DNA of 64,000 nt from Torymus aiolomorphi (GCA_036365515.1 CM070877.1:87100022-87164021); one strand, 5' to 3'. Counted from the first letter of the stretch, positions 12,763-24,810 are shown. The notes: generated by a model not told the origin, from the letters alone. Program-made: numbers and translations.

Positions 12763-13856
12763 CTAAACTCGGCTGGCTCTTAACAGGAAATATTTCCACT
12801 TCACCCACAGAAAGCGGGGTAGATTCCATTTTTGTTCACTGTTCAAACGAATGCGAGCATGAAACCAAACTCTTGGAGCTCGTACAAGATTTTTGGAGGG
12901 CGGAGGAAATATCAGTTGATAAAAAATCTTACTCGCCTGACGAACAAGCATGCGAGGAGTATTATAAAAAAACTACGTGTCAAGATGAAATAGATCGATA
13001 TATAGTAAGTCTTCCTTGGAAAAATCGAGAAAATCTGAGCTCTGCTCATCTCGAAAACTCTCATTCTGCCGCATTACGCGCACTCAATCGTCTCGAAGAA
13101 AATTTCGCTAAGGACGAGAAACCCAGAATAGCTTATACAGAATTCATAAAAGAGTACATTGATTTAGGTCATATGTTCCTCTCTTCGAATTTTGACAAAT
13201 TATCTAACAAATCTCAAGCCTTCTTACCACATCATGATGTGTGGAAGGGAACAAGTACGACAACCAAATTACGTACTGTGTTTAATGGCTCGAGTAAATC
13301 TAAATCAGGAGTTTCGGTCAATGAACTTCTTCACATTAGACCTAACCTACTTCAGAATCCCGTCGCTCTGATCTGTGCTTGGCGAAGATACAAGATCGCT
13401 CTATCAGCTGACGTGGAGAAAATCTTTCTTCAGATGGATGTCGAACAATCTGATCAACCTTATCAGTTTATTTTGTGGCCTTTTAATAAGAACGAACCAG
13501 TTCATACTTATAGACTGACAACAGTGACGTATGGATTGGCATGTTCGCCTTTTCCTGCCATACGAACGTTGTTACAGTTAGCCGAAGATTATGGCAATGC
13601 TTACCCAATAGCAGCTGAAGCTTTTCGAACAGAAATGTATTCAGATAATGTGCTCTCTGGAGCACACACTCTAGAAGAAACTTCGCAGAAGCAAGAAGAG
13701 TTAATTCAACTCTTTAAACAGGACCATTTCAATCTTCGAAAGTGGACCTCAAATAATGTTGAAGTACTTTCTTCTTTACCCTCAGATCTGTTAGCTGTGA
13801 GTTCAATATCTTTATTTGCTTCAGAAACATCCATACCAATCTTAGGCATCGAATGA
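12763..13856 (+). pseudogene. BEL/Pao reverse transcriptase
   Basis: A long open stretch with the BEL/Pao RT: 'HHDVWK', 'KLRTVFNGSSKS', the first catalytic Asp in 'SADVEKIFLQMDV' (about 13405), 'TYGLACSPF' and the catalytic box 'YSDN' (about 13640), where YVDD is expected. Loss of the second Asp would abolish polymerisation. It ends at a TGA (13854-13856) after 'ILGIE'. Confidence 0.85.
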
Positions 13857-13859
13857 AAC

Positions 13860-14551
13860 CCTAATAACGATGGCTTTAGCTTTCACATCGAAAATGCTCA
13901 AATTAAATTACGATTTACGAAACGCTCGATTCTATCTAGAATAGCTCGCATCTTCGATCCTATGGAATGGCTAGCTCCGGCTGTAATCACCGCAAAGATT
14001 ATTATGCAGTCTTTGTCACGCTACAAGTGACCAAAACGCGAGTAGCTCCACTCAAGACGCTAAGCATACCTCGCTTAGAACTGTGCCCTGCGTTGCTACT
14101 TGCTCGACTTACTCAAACCTTGAAAGAATCCTTGCCTCTTAAGATTGAAAGTATTCACTTATGGTCAGGCTCTGCTGATGTTCTCTTTTGGCTAAAAGAT
14201 CATCCATTTAGATAGGGCGTGTTCGTAGCTAATAGGTGCTCCGAGATTCACACTCTGGTACTAGATGCGTATTGGCATCACGTGCGATCAGGTGATAACC
14301 CCGCTGATGTCATTTCACGAGATATTGAGCGCTTAAAATTAGGTTTACATAGCTTATGGTAGAAAGGTCCCGTTTGGCTTTCTGATAGCCATGAACCATG
14401 GTCGAGGTCTCATGATGAACTCAACTTCACCCTAAATAATCTGAGTCTCCAACCTAGTCACACTATAGTCGCTAGTAAAAGCACTCCAAATTCTGTCGAG
14501 AATACTCCAGAAATTTGGAGTCTCTTTGATAAGTATTCTACATTAGATAAG
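13860..14551 (+). pseudogene. BEL/Pao RNase H region
   Basis: Several short frames read 'LRFTKRSILSRIARIFDP' and 'WLAPAV' (about 13912-13985), 'LKTLSIPRLELCPALLLA' (about 14052-14105) and 'DNPADVISRDIE' (about 14298-14335). These are the standard RT-RNase H connection and RNase H landmarks of BEL/Pao pol. At least three stops and frame changes. Confidence 0.75.
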
Positions 14552-15815
14552 TTGTTACGGATGGCTCCGTACTGCTTCAGATTCATTCATAGAATCGGCT
14601 CGAAATTAGAGCGTAAGTCGACTTCAAATTCAGTGGTTAGTTTCCTTACTGTTCTTCAATCCCTACTATGCCGTCCCACTCCGACCTCTGAGGAGGTCAG
14701 TGCTAGTGAGATTGTGAACGCCAGACTTTGTCTGACTTATCTAGTTCAAACCGCTTATTTTAAGCCTCAACTTCAACAATTAGCTAGAACAGGTAAACTT
14801 TCAACGAAAAATACACTTTTATCGCTAAACCCCAGGATACAAAATCATTTGCTCAGGGTGGGTGGCCGACTCTCTCACTCTCTTCTCGAAGAAGATGCCA
14901 AGCATCCTCTTATTCTACCTGCTGCTTGCCATTTCACTACGTTGATAATTCAGGATGATCAGCGTATTCTTCATGGTGGTGTTCAATTAACACTTGCCAC
15001 TCTCAGACGCCAGTATTGGATAGTCAAAGGACGATCCGCTGTTAAGAAAGTCATCAGAGCTTGTCTCGCATGCTCACGCCATGCTGCTCGAGTGTCAACT
15101 CAATTAATAGGCGAACTGCCAAAGGCTCAAGTGTGTCCTTCTTTGCCATTTGAGCGCTCAGGCGTCCATTACACCGGCCCCATTCCTCTTCATCTTACTA
15201 AAACTAGGGGAAAAGGCACCATGAAAGGTTATATCACAATTTCCATCTGCATGGCTACCCGAGCCGTACACATCGAAGTTGTCGAGGACTACTCTAGTGA
15301 AGCGTTCATCGCTGCTTTTACCGCTCGTAGAGGTCATTGAAAAAAATTATACTCTGACCAAGGTACAAACTTCGTAGGTGCAGATGCTCAATTAAAACAG
15401 ATGCTCGTAGCCTCTTCTTCGTTTTCATCGCAAATCGTCAGATCACCCGCTAAAGAAGGAACTTCATGGATTTTCAATCCTCCCAGTGCGCCTCACTTTG
15501 GTGGCATTTGGAAGGCCGCAGTTAAATCAGCAAAACATCATATGCGTCGAGTTATTGGAGATCAAGTTCTCACTTTCTCAGAACTTGCTACTCTTATGTG
15601 TCGTATGTGTCCCACCAGGAAAACGCTGGCTTCTGATCAGTCAGCTAGTTCAGCACTGCTGGCGAAGATGGTCGGCGGACTATCTCACTTCGTTGCAGCC
15701 CCGCCAAAAATGGAGACACCAGCATCCCTCAGTCACCGTGGGTGATTTCGTGCTCATTCGAAGTGAGCTCACGCCTCCAGCCAAGTGGCCCCTTGCTCGT
15801 GTCATGAAAAGAAAG
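14552..15815 (+). pseudogene. BEL/Pao integrase
   Basis: Contains the HHCC zinc domain ('ILHGGVQLTLATLRRQYWI' ... 'CLACSRHAA', about 14970-15085), the Pao-specific 'RSGVHYTGPI' core (about 15160-15190, where Asp is usual in place of the His in VDYxGP), 'ATRAVHIEVV' and 'FIAAF'. A TGA at about 15338 breaks the core. It continues with 'NPPSAPHFGGIWKAAVKSAK' (about 15475-15535) and the C-terminal 'SVTVGDFVLIRSELTPP'. The sequence stops after 'WPLARV', where the next element begins. Confidence 0.85.
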
Positions 15816-15829
15816 GCATAGGCTGTGTT

Positions 15830-17046
15830 TATTACTTGAAGAAAAGTGAAGTCGTAATCGAACGAAGGAATCGACAAGTAGAAGTATACGAATCTCAAGG
15901 CATCAACCAGCTACGAAAATTATTGGCAGTTACGGTGCGAACAGCGGAAAGTGCAAAGCAAACGAGCGTACCGCAGAAAGAAGAAAGCACTGTAGCAGAG
16001 GATGCTAACACCGCAGAAGTAAACGTAAATAATGAAAATTCAGAAACCGAAGAATCCGCAGACGAAATGGCTGAGCCGAAGCTGCAATGATTGGGATACA
16101 TCCATCGACAGACTAGAGGCTTACTTTGTATCGAAAGATGTCAAAGAAGACAAAAAAGCAGCAACTTTGATGACGAAGTTCGATCAAGAAGCATAAATAT
16201 TGGTCAAGAATTTATGCGCACCGGACAAACCTCCACGAAAACGTACACGGTGCCGGCCAAATTAATGACGGAACATTTGAATCCAACTCGATCTGAGGTG
16301 ATGGAGAGATATGTCTTCAACAAAGCAAGGCAAGAAAGTAACGACACAGTTGCAGAGTTCGCATAGAGATTCACAAGGTCATCGTTTCATTGCAAGTTCA
16401 CGCATTTGAAGACGGCAATACATGATCAATTGGTTTGTGGTATAAATAATCACAATATAAGAGTCGAACTATTAAAAAAAATAGGATTTAACGTCCGACA
16501 AATCAATCGAAGAAGCTACAGCACACGAACACACGGTCAAGAACGCGATAGGATCATCAAAAACGTTGGAGCATAAAGAAAGGAAAGGATAAATTTTTGC
16601 TCTAAAATAGTCGCAGCAGTACCGGGGCCGATTCGCAAGCGAACGGATCGTCAAGGACATCGCAGGCAAACAATGCGCCGAGTCGGGGTGAACAGGGGCA
16701 GCCACGGTAGTACAACAACACACGCTCGAGCGGGGACAACGGCAACGTCGAGACTTCGGTAACCTGTTATTGTTGCGGTAAGCCGAATCATAAAGCGAAA
16801 GTTTGTCATTCTAGATTCAAAACGTGTAATTTTTGTAAACGCAAATATCATCTCGAAACCGCGTGTCGAAGTAAAAATGAATTATCTAAACCGGAATTAA
16901 AGTTTTTGCAAAGCGATATACCGGATGTAAACACATTTAACGAAATTAAGACGTTATACGAAAACAACGACTTTTCAACTAACCTCACGTGGTCACGGAG
17001 AGAATGATAAAGTTACAGTAACGAGACCACAATTTTCTAAAGTAAA
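15830..17046 (+). pseudogene. Gypsy-1 gag
   Basis: An acidic N-terminal part ends in a TGA (about 16090). The capsid core follows in two frames: 'WDTSIDRLEAYFVSKDVKED' (about 16090) and 'MTEHLNPTRSEVMERYVF' (about 16265-16320). The latter is the characteristic Gypsy Gag HLNPxPSE.xERYxF motif. 'DQLVCGI' follows at about 16427. Paired zinc knuckles are at 16765-16880: 'CYCCGKPNHKAKVCHS' then 'CNFCKRKYHLETAC'. Multiple stops and frame changes. Confidence 0.8.
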
Positions 17047-17160
17047 AATGAATGCGAAAGATTTTTATTTTCAAACTGATACAGGTACATATTACACGGT
17101 TATGTCCGAAAGAACGTATCAAGAATTGATTCCTCCTAGACGAAGCATTGTGATAGTAAT
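17047..17160 (+). pseudogene. Gypsy-1 protease, N-terminal part
   Basis: 'FYFQTDTGTYYTVMSERTYQ' shows a retropepsin active site D-T-G followed by the TYYTVMS strand. The domain is cut shortly afterwards by the ~4.6-kb insertion; its C-terminal half resumes at about 21765 as 'ILRGYGGKDLIPKG'. Confidence 0.75.
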
Positions 17161-17247
17161 TTTTTGAGTTATTGTAAAAACATGTTATAATTGTTTTTCG
17201 AGGTGTCAGGAATCAAAATACATGATTTTTTAAAAATGTCTGTATCG

Positions 17248-17248
<1 letters not shown>

Positions 17249-17330
<82 letters not shown>

Positions 17331-17384
17331 CGTGCGTGCGTGCGAGCGAGCGAGCGTGCGTGCGTGCGTGCGTGTGGGTGTGTG
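17249..17384. repeat. (TG)n / (CGTG)n / (GCGA)n microsatellite
   Basis: About 80 bp of TG grades into CGTG and GCGA tetranucleotide steps. Cys-Val open frames across it are artefacts. Confidence 0.97.
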
Positions 17385-17580
17385 TACGCCTGGATCTGAA
17401 CTTCTACTCGATCGATTTTGACCGGAGAGGTCTCATTTTTTTGTTTTTTTTTTTGTGTAATGGCGGGTCAAAAATTCGTTTTTTGATTCGCCGATGCGTT
17501 TTTGTTTTATGCCGAATTTTCGATTTTCTCAAAATTTATTTTTGCTTTTTTTTTTAATGATAAGATCGAGAAATTTGAAA

Positions 17581-17880
17581 CGAAAGCATAGCATTCGAAA
17601 GAGCATTAAAATACATAAATTCTCTAAATTAAAAAAAAAATTTCTGTAGTTATCACGGTTCTTTCGTTATTAACAAAAACGTGTTTTTTTTTTTAAAGCT
17701 TATGACTCTAAGCTAAACAGTCAATTTTCTTGAGAAAAATCATGATAATGCAGAATATAAATAGCTGTAATCTGTAAAAATTTGAATTCATTTTGTCGAC
17801 TAGTTTTTGAGAAAAAAATTTAAATGTGATAAAAATGAGTTTTGTATGTCCAACGATTACGGGAAAAAAATTGGCTTAAG
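17581..17880 (+). repeat. Dispersed repeat 'D', copy 1
   Basis: Shares 'ATCACGGTTCTTT.GTTATTAACA' and 'GAGTTTTG.ATGT.CAAC.ATTACG' with 37825-38110 (same strand) and 53000-53295 (opposite strand). Diverged; no coding capacity. Confidence 0.7.
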
Positions 17881-18034
17881 GGGGTCATAGACCTATAGGC
17901 CTTTGAGGCCAAAACCACCTAAAAAAATAAAATAAAATATAATTAGTTACATATACTATAGTATATCATAAATAGGCACAATTTCTGATAAAATGGAACG
18001 AGATATAATCTGTAGACCAAATTTACTCAGAGAT

Positions 18035-18400
18035 ATTACCTTACCAAGATTTTTCCTTTGGCGTAGTTTTTGAAAACAAGTACTACACAAATTTTCATGG
18101 GACAAGGCCTAGAATACTCTAAATCCATCCTCCATCCACCTAAGAGATGGAAATATCAAGCTTCTTGAAACAAATATTTTTTTAATAGAAAAAACTACTT
18201 TTAATTCATGAATTTTATGAATTTACACGCTTTTTTATGGATTTTAGCATTACAAAAATAGTAGTTTCCAAAAAGGTTATATTTTCAACTCTTAGGTAGA
18301 AAACTAGATGGATTTAGAGTATTTTAGGCCTTGTCTCATGAAAATTTGTCGAGTACTTATTTTTAAAAGCTACACCGAAGTCTTGAAAACAATATTATAT
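18035..18400. repeat. Foldback hairpin
   Basis: Left arm about 18035-18180 and right arm about 18265-18400 are inverted copies, including ACAAATTTTCATG, ACAAGGCCT and ATACTCTAAATCCATC in both. A loop of ~85-100 bp separates them. No transposase is visible. Confidence 0.75.
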
Positions 18401-19619
18401 AAAAAAAAACTGTTAAATGAAAATTCAATAAAACTTGAAAAATATTGAGCCATTTAGTTTCCAATTTTTTTCATCTTCCTGGAACATAAAAAATAAGTTT
18501 CTATAGTTAAATATAATGTAATTTTACAAAAAATATATTGCTTACCTGTTCTAAACATATACATAATAATCTGTAACAATTAATGAAACTCTTCAAAATA
18601 CGGTAGTGGCAGAATTATCTTACTCACTGTTTAAAAAATATCTTTTGAAACCCAGTTAAAGTAATAAATTATTTTTTTTTTTACAAATAGAACATGAGCT
18701 GAATATCTGTAACTGAAATCAAGAAGAACAATAATTGTGAATTAAGAAAAAATTGACCCAGAGTCTTAATTGCTAATATTGCAATATAAATCATAAAAAT
18801 ATTTACCTTAGCTTGAGATCTGTTCCCCTATAAAGATGATTAACAATACTGGCACTTTGGCATGCATTCCTTTAAAATTGATATCTCAGCAACGCAAGTT
18901 CTTGGGTTTCTGATCCAACCTTACTGTTAAATGACTTTCCAACACATTGTACGCAAATATACTATTAAGTAAACTACTAACATGAATGTAGAATATTTTA
19001 CAACAAAAATGTTTCATATCGTAGAATCCAAAATGTGAATCAAAACTTATAATTGAACAATATATTTATAAATCACCGGTATGGTCAATTTTTAAATCTA
19101 TTACTTCAATATGATATTTGACGTCTTATATGAAATCTGTAGGTATGTAGTGGATATTACAATAATGCATAACTTTTTGAGAAAATATAAACTTAATTTT
19201 ATCATAGCGAGTTAGAAGTGATGATCTGTTCTAAAACTTTTTGACCAAAGTGGATGTTTTTATTTTCTTTCGCTCACATGTATCTCTTTTTTTTTTTTAA
19301 TTAAATTGAATCTTGATATAAATATATTTCTATTCATAGAGAGTGTTGGTCAATTTCAAGCAAAGTGGTCAAAATTTACGTTCAAAAACGATTCCATTGG
19401 GATTTTAATTAAAACGTAGGTTACTTTAATGTCAAATAGATAATAAAAGAAAATCAAGTTTTTCGTCATTTTGTAGATGGCTATCTTCTTAAGCTATAAC
19501 GAACATTTAAAATTTTTTTTATTTATGATTCACACTTTTTTTAGGTTCAGAATAACATATATAATTGAAAAATAAAATAAAAAAAAATTAATTTTTTGAC
19601 ATATTTTAGGTTTATGACC

Positions 19620-20265
19620 CCTTAATCGCCTTGAAATTCATCATCAGCTACAAATTTATAGATAATTTTATATGTGAGATAGATAACATGTATGCGAATT
19701 TTCATCAAGATCGTACGATTACTTTTTGAGATATTTGATTTTGAAAATTTTCGTATTTTACAAAGTTATTTTCTTTGTCGTATGATAACTAGAGAAAACA
19801 AAAATTGGTTTAATCATGTTGAAATTTTGTGGAGATGTAGAGTCTATATATTATCGTATAAGTCCTTTAGGTAAAAGAATGGTTTCATGATTTTTAGAGA
19901 TATTTAAGGTTAAAATTCTTTTACGGTTTTCTTCAAAATCGTAATTTCTCAATGACAAATTCATGTATCAGCTTGAAATTTATAGACTATTTTGTATGCA
20001 ATATAGGCAATACCTGTGTAAAATTTCATCCAGATTATATGGTTATTTTTTTAGATGTTTGATATTTAAAATGACTTTCTTTGTTGTTGAACAATATAAC
20101 TACATTAAAATTGTTTTAACTTCTTTGAAATTTGGTGAAAATGTAGAGTTTGTATATCATTTATTAGAAAAATTCTTAGGGTAAAAGAATTCGTTTATGA
20201 ATTTCAGAGATATTTGAGTTTAAAACTATTTTAGCCCTCTTTTAAAATCGTAATTATTCGAAAAC
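19620..20265. repeat. Diverged ~330-bp tandem dimer
   Basis: Unit 1 (19620-19945) and unit 2 (19946-20265) repeat the order: CTTGAAATT, ATAG.CTATTTTxTATG, AATTTTCATC.AGAT, TTGAAATTTxGTG, GTAGAGTxTxTATAT, TAAAAGAAT, AGATATTT, AAAATCGTAATT. Clear in order but strongly diverged in sequence. Confidence 0.65.
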
Positions 20266-20687
20266 GCATTTATGTACACTAGAAAATGGAAATGACATGC
20301 GCTATGCGCTATGCGCCGATGCGCGATGTTGTATGCCTGCTTTTGTTTTGTAATAGCCATTTATTATTTTTATGGTTAGAGCCTTTTTCTTACATCGGAA
20401 ATTCCAGAAGAGCACACAAATACGGACAGGCATACACTGAGAGAAATGTTGTAGTAAAATTTATTATAAACATAAGAAAAATTACTATATTTTGTAGGAA
20501 CGGAGGGACAAATCGAAATTATAACAATTTTTGCTATGCAACATAGTAATTTTTATGAATGACCTTAAATTTCAAAAAATTAAATTTTTTCTCGTTCTTC
20601 CTGTTTTCAGAACTATTTTCAGACTCTAATCATACAATATTTAATTTGAAAATAAATTAAAATGAGAAATAAAAATATTTTTTTTTA

Positions 20688-20757
20688 CGAGCGTTGGGAT
20701 CGAACCTGCAACCTTCACCGCGGCAATCGGACGTGCTAACCACTTACCCAAATAGGA
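20688..20757 (-). other. tRNA-derived sequence (not a functional tRNA)
   Basis: On the minus strand an A-box-like TAAGTGGTTAGC (20735-20746) and a perfect B box GGTTCGATCCC (20696-20706) are correctly spaced and followed by AACGCTCGT. The 5' strand needed to pair with the acceptor AACGCTC is absent and the anticodon stem has only three good pairs. It is a tRNA relic or SINE head carried inside the MITE-like element. Confidence 0.6.
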
Positions 20758-21119
20758 TTCTTGAGTGTAAAATTTTGGAACTTGTACATGTCAAACCATC
20801 AATTTCAAGAAAATTTCAGATAATATTAAATAATGACAATAAATAACTTTGATAACACAAAGAAACTTATCATTAATGTGCATAATATAAAAATAAAATA
20901 ATTGAAGTAAGGTTTTGAATGTTTTGTAAACTTAAAAGCAAGACAAAGTGAAATTCCCGTAGAAACATAACCTCAATCAGACACGTGGGCGCCTTAATCT
21001 GCGCAGAAAGTACTAATGTTGTAGCAATTTTTACTATGTTGGATAGCAAACTTTCTTATGGCCTGTAGCAATTTTTGAATGTCGCACTTTTTACTATGTT
21101 TATAGTAATTTTTAATACG

Positions 21120-21182
21120 TTACAAAATAAAATTTATACGCTACAAAATAAAATTTAAACGCTACAAAATAAAATTTATATT
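21120..21182. repeat. 21-bp tandem repeat, three units
   Basis: CTACAAAATAAAATTTATAC-type units at 21120, 21141 and 21162, inside the MITE-like element. Confidence 0.85.
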
Positions 21183-21764
21183 CTATTCTAATAAAAATTA
21201 AAAGCATATATTTTAAATTTTATTATATCACAGTTTTTGCTATGTGTATAGCAATTTTTCTTTTATTTCGTAATACTTTCTAATCAACAACTGTCATAAA
21301 AATTACAAGAAATTTTGTAATTATTCATACAATTATAATAAAAATGCAGCATAAAGTGTATTTGTCTTACCCTTCCTATACTTTATAGTAATTTTTATTA
21401 CAGTTATAATAAAATTTACTACAACCTTTTTCTCAGTGTACTACTAGACAGGTACCCTATGTGTGAAATTTCACAAAGAAAATATAATTTGAAGTAAAGG
21501 TTATTTAGGAATTTTAAAAGGTTTTGACGATAATATTACAATCAATTATTTTATTTATTTTTCACACATAATTAAAAAAAAAAATCATACCTATTATTTT
21601 ATTCATATTTTATACATAATAAAAATTAATATTATTTAATCTTCATAAATGAATTTAATTATAATTATGTCATAAATTAATGCAAAAGTTATAAATTTTG
21701 TTATTAAAAATTCATTAAAGGAATAAGCAAATTAAGTTTGAGGAAGCCACGGACCAATGAATTG

Positions 21765-23145
21765 GCAGCGGTTTTTTATTGATAATGCGTTGCAAAGAAC
21801 GAAAATTATATTACGTGGTTATGGCGGAAAAGATTTAATTCCTAAAGGGCAATTAGAAAACTTGAACGTAGCTTGGAATAATTTTAAACGTTAACTAACG
21901 TATATCGTAATGCCAGGGGCCAATTGAGCGCTAGTCGGGCGACAGTGGTTAGAAGCATTCGGTTTATGGCCTCTCAAGTTGACCGCGAGCGCGAACTTGA
22001 ATTCAAAACAAATAGGTAACCTGGAAAAAGTTGAAAAGAGTAACGTAGACAAAGAAATTATACAGCGATTTAGTAAATTGTTTAAAAACGAACCTGGTTA
22101 TTTTACCGGCGAAAAGACGAAAATTTATATAAAAGAAAATGTCAAACCACGTGCACTCAAGGCGAGACACGTGCTGTACGCGATTGAAGACAAAATTAAA
22201 AAAGAATTGTCGCGATTAAAAAAATTAAGACATATTGAAAAAGTCGAATCAAGCGAATGGGCGACACCAATTGTTCCGGTACATAAAAGTAACGGCAACA
22301 TACGAATATACGGAGATTTTAAATTAACGATTAATCCGTACTTGATTATCGATAAAACTATGTTACCGACGCTAGATGATATTTTCAGGGCACTACAAGG
22401 GAGTAGAAAGTACTCGCAATTAGCGTTAAAACATGCGTACATTCAAATCTCAGTCGAAGAAGCGTCACGAGAATTTTTAACCACTATAATGCCCCTTAGC
22501 TTATTTCGCTACACGAAACTGCCGGAGAGCGTGGCATCCGGACCCGGCGATTTTCAAAATAAAATGGGACAATGCTTACAAGGTGTCTCTGATGTAGCTG
22601 CGTATCTTGATAATATTTTTTTGTCCTCAGGCCGCAAAATGAATTTTTGCGACCCGTATAGAGGCCGCGAAATACTAAATGGAAGGCCTAGGCCACAAAA
22701 TACATTTAGTATTTCGCAGCTTCTATATGGGCCGCGAAAAGTTATTTTCCGGTCTTTGCACAAAAAATAGCATATGCTACCACGAACAGAAAATGTATCA
22801 TTCCCTCGAGTGCGAGCTTTGGCGGCCTCGTTACACTCGGCCCCAAAGCATGCACTCGCCAAGAATGATACATTTTGCGTCCTTGGAGCATAATCTACTA
22901 TTTGTTACTGGCGAAACAGATGAAAAACATTTGCGCAATTTAACGATAAGTGCGAATTTATGAAAGATAGTATCGAAAAATTAGGCTACGTAATAGACTG
23001 CAATAGTTTGCACAAATCTAGGTCTAAAGTAAAAGCAATGATAGAAGCGCCTAGACCAGAGAACCATAAACAATTAGCATCGTTTTTAAGTTTAATTAAC
23101 TTTTATGCAAGGTTCACAGAACAACGTTCCGATAAATTATAACCT
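21765..23145 (+). pseudogene. Gypsy-1 protease tail and reverse transcriptase
   Basis: Protease tail 'ILRGYGGKDLIPKG' and 'LVGRQWLEAFGLWPLKL' (to about 21985), then RT. 'ALKARHVLYAIEDKIKKEL', 'ATPIVPVHKSNGNIRI', 'YSQLALKHAYIQI' (the catalytic Asp position reads Ala), 'MPLSLF' and 'AAYLDNI' (YLDD expected) are in order. A double-hairpin insertion (22616-22905) splits the YLDN box from 'VTGETDEKHLRNL'. The thumb reads 'SIEKLGYVIDCNSLHKS' to a TAA at about 23140. Confidence 0.8.
22616..22905. mobile_element. Foldback insertion of two hairpins in RT
   Basis: A ~290-bp block interrupts the RT YxDD region. The first hairpin has perfect 15-bp arms GCGAAATACTAAATG (22667-22681) and CATTTAGTATTTCGC (22704-22718). 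The second (about 22789-22876) pairs AATGTATCATTC..CGAGTGC with GCACTCG..GAATGATACATT. The first 66 bp recur at 35733-35798 with two mismatches, showing a mobile family. Confidence 0.8.
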
Positions 23146-23900
23146 CTGTACGATTGCTCAAACGGAAAAGAATTTAAGTGGTCCGACGCATGTGAAAAAA
23201 CGTTTATGTGGGTAAAATTACAATTAATTTCACCGCGGTATTTGCACATTTTGATCAAAACGAAGAAGTGATACTGGCATGCGACGCATCCACATATGGG
23301 CTTTCAGCGATTCTTTCGCATCAATGCAAAGACGGTACCGAAAGACCGATCGCTTACGCATCGAAGAGAATACCGGCAAAAGAAATGAACAGGGCGATAA
23401 TTGACAAAGAGGCAAGCGCAATCGTGTTTGATTTCTCGCATTTTTATGATTTTGTATACGGTAGAGAAATAACGCTACGCACCGATCATAAACCATTAGA
23501 ATACATCTTAGGTCCAAATGCAGGTATACCTCTCACAGCAGCAAGCAGACTGTAACCTTGGGCATATTTTTTATCTGGGTTCAAGTATAAAATCGAATAT
23601 ATACGCTCAGAAGCAAACGGAAAATGCGATGCTCTGTCTTGTTTACGAATCGAAGATAATTCGGATATTTTTACGGCAGATTTTACACCCGTGTATTATG
23701 CAAAGGAAGGTTTGCAATGCGTAGATTGAGAAGAGATAGCGTTAGAAAGGAGACGTGATAGTTTTAAAGAATGAATTAAAGTATATTGTGTGTGGTTGGC
23801 CCAACACGTCGAATGAATTAACAGATAAAGAAAAAAAATTCTATCAAAGAAAACTAGAATTATCAGTAGAAAATGATTGTATTATTTGAGGATACAGAGT
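23146..23900 (+). pseudogene. Gypsy-1 RNase H and connection
   Basis: 'GKEFKWSDACEKTF' precedes an RNase H with 'ILACDASTYGLSAIL' (first Asp), 'AYASKRIPAKEMN', 'IIDKEASAIVF' (Glu) and 'LRTDHKPLEYIL' (Asp), 23208-23555. The next segment carries 'YIRSEANGKCDALSCL'. Stops at about 23553 and frame changes at about 23205 and 23560 show decay. Confidence 0.8.
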
Positions 23901-24810
23901 TGTTATACCGAAAGTATTACGTGCACCATTACTCGAACACCTTCACGCTTCGCACATGAGCATGGTGAAAATAAAAATAATGGCAAGGTCATATTTTTGG
24001 TGGCCAGATTTAGACAATGCGATAGAAAATGTATCGAAATCATGCAAAATTGATTTGGAAGAACAAAAGCGTCCTCCGAAAGCACCGTTAACACCATGGC
24101 CATGGCCTGAACAGTCGTGGAGTCGTTTACACATAAATTTTTTAGGTCCATTTTACAGAAGAATATTTCTCATAATAATTGATGCGCACTCGAAGTGGCC
24201 CGAAGTAATAGATCTTAAATCAAATACTAAATCGTATCGAGTAGTCGAGAAAATGCAAAATTTATTTAGTAGACACGGATTGCCTACACATATAGTATCG
24301 GATAATGGACGTCAATTTACGAGTATTGAATTTAAAAACTTTTTGGAATCGCATAAAATTAAACACAGTTTCTCTCCGCCTTACCATCCTGCATCGAATG
24401 ACGCAGCCGAAAATTTTGTCGGTACGTTCACGAAAATTGTAAAAGAGGGGGGAGAAGCTGAAGAACGCGATAAATCTATTCTTACCGGAGCACACCTCAC
24501 ACAATGACTGAAAAATGTCCCGCGTGGCTTTTCTATAAAAGAGAATTGAGAACGCGATTTGATTTAGTTCGTCCGCGGACAAGAGATAAGGTAGTTAAAA
24601 CTCAGCAAGCGCAAGCGAAGGCGCACGCAGGTCCGCGCAATGTAAACCTGCGTGAAGACGATACCGTCTTCACAATCACGGTGTACACGGAGAAAAAAGA
24701 GTAGAACGTGAAATCGCGAGGCGTCTGTCTCCCTCGACATTCGAAGTCCAGGTAGTACCAGACACAGTATGGAAACGCCCTACCGATCAGATTGTAACGA
24801 CAGGAACGGC
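23901..24810 (+). pseudogene. Gypsy-1 integrase
   Basis: Zinc domain 'LLEHLHASHMSMVKIK', then a core with the first Asp replaced ('HINFLGPF', where a D is usual), 'LIIIDAHSKWPEV', 'IVSDNGRQFTSIEFKNFL' (second Asp) and 'PYHPASNDAAENFVGTF' (catalytic Glu). A TGA at about 24505 is followed by 'KRELRTRFDLVRP' and the C-terminal barrel 'STFEVQVVPDTVWKRPTDQI' in another frame. Coding ends where the Tc5-like composite begins at 24811-24814. Confidence 0.85.

Larger units (their letters stand above)
11270..15815 (+). mobile_element. BEL/Pao LTR retrotransposon, decayed, no LTRs found
   Basis: Gag, protease, RT, RNase H and integrase segments follow in BEL/Pao order on the plus strand, all broken by stops and frame changes. 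The left end abuts the inserted DNA transposon and the right end stops in the integrase tail near 15815, where Gypsy-1 sequence begins. No LTR pair was found. Confidence 0.85.
20435..21438. mobile_element. MITE-like element with CACTGAG termini
   Basis: About 1.0 kb bounded by ~37-bp inverted repeats (CACTGAGAGAAATGTTGTAG / CTACAACCTTTTTCTCAGTG), flanked by TA on both sides (20433-20434, 21439-21440). No transposase. Contains a tRNA-like segment on the minus strand (20688-20757) and three 21-bp tandem units (21120-21182). The termini resemble those of the MITE at 47315-47870. Confidence 0.75.
17161..21764. other. ~4.6-kb repeat-rich insertion in Gypsy-1
   Basis: AT-rich DNA separating two halves of the Gypsy-1 protease. 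It holds a (GT)n tract, a copy of the inverted-repeat family also found at 37825 and 53000, a foldback (18035-18400), a diverged ~330-bp tandem dimer (19620-20265) and a MITE-like element (20435-21438). No protein-coding gene was recognised. Exact insertion ends and target duplication could not be fixed by eye. Confidence 0.6.

Noticed and set aside
16472..16851. Minus-strand ORFs across Gypsy-1 gag
   Set aside because: Antisense to the readable zinc knuckles.
20688..20757. Functional tRNA gene
   Set aside because: A and B boxes are fine but the acceptor stem does not pair and the anticodon stem is poor.
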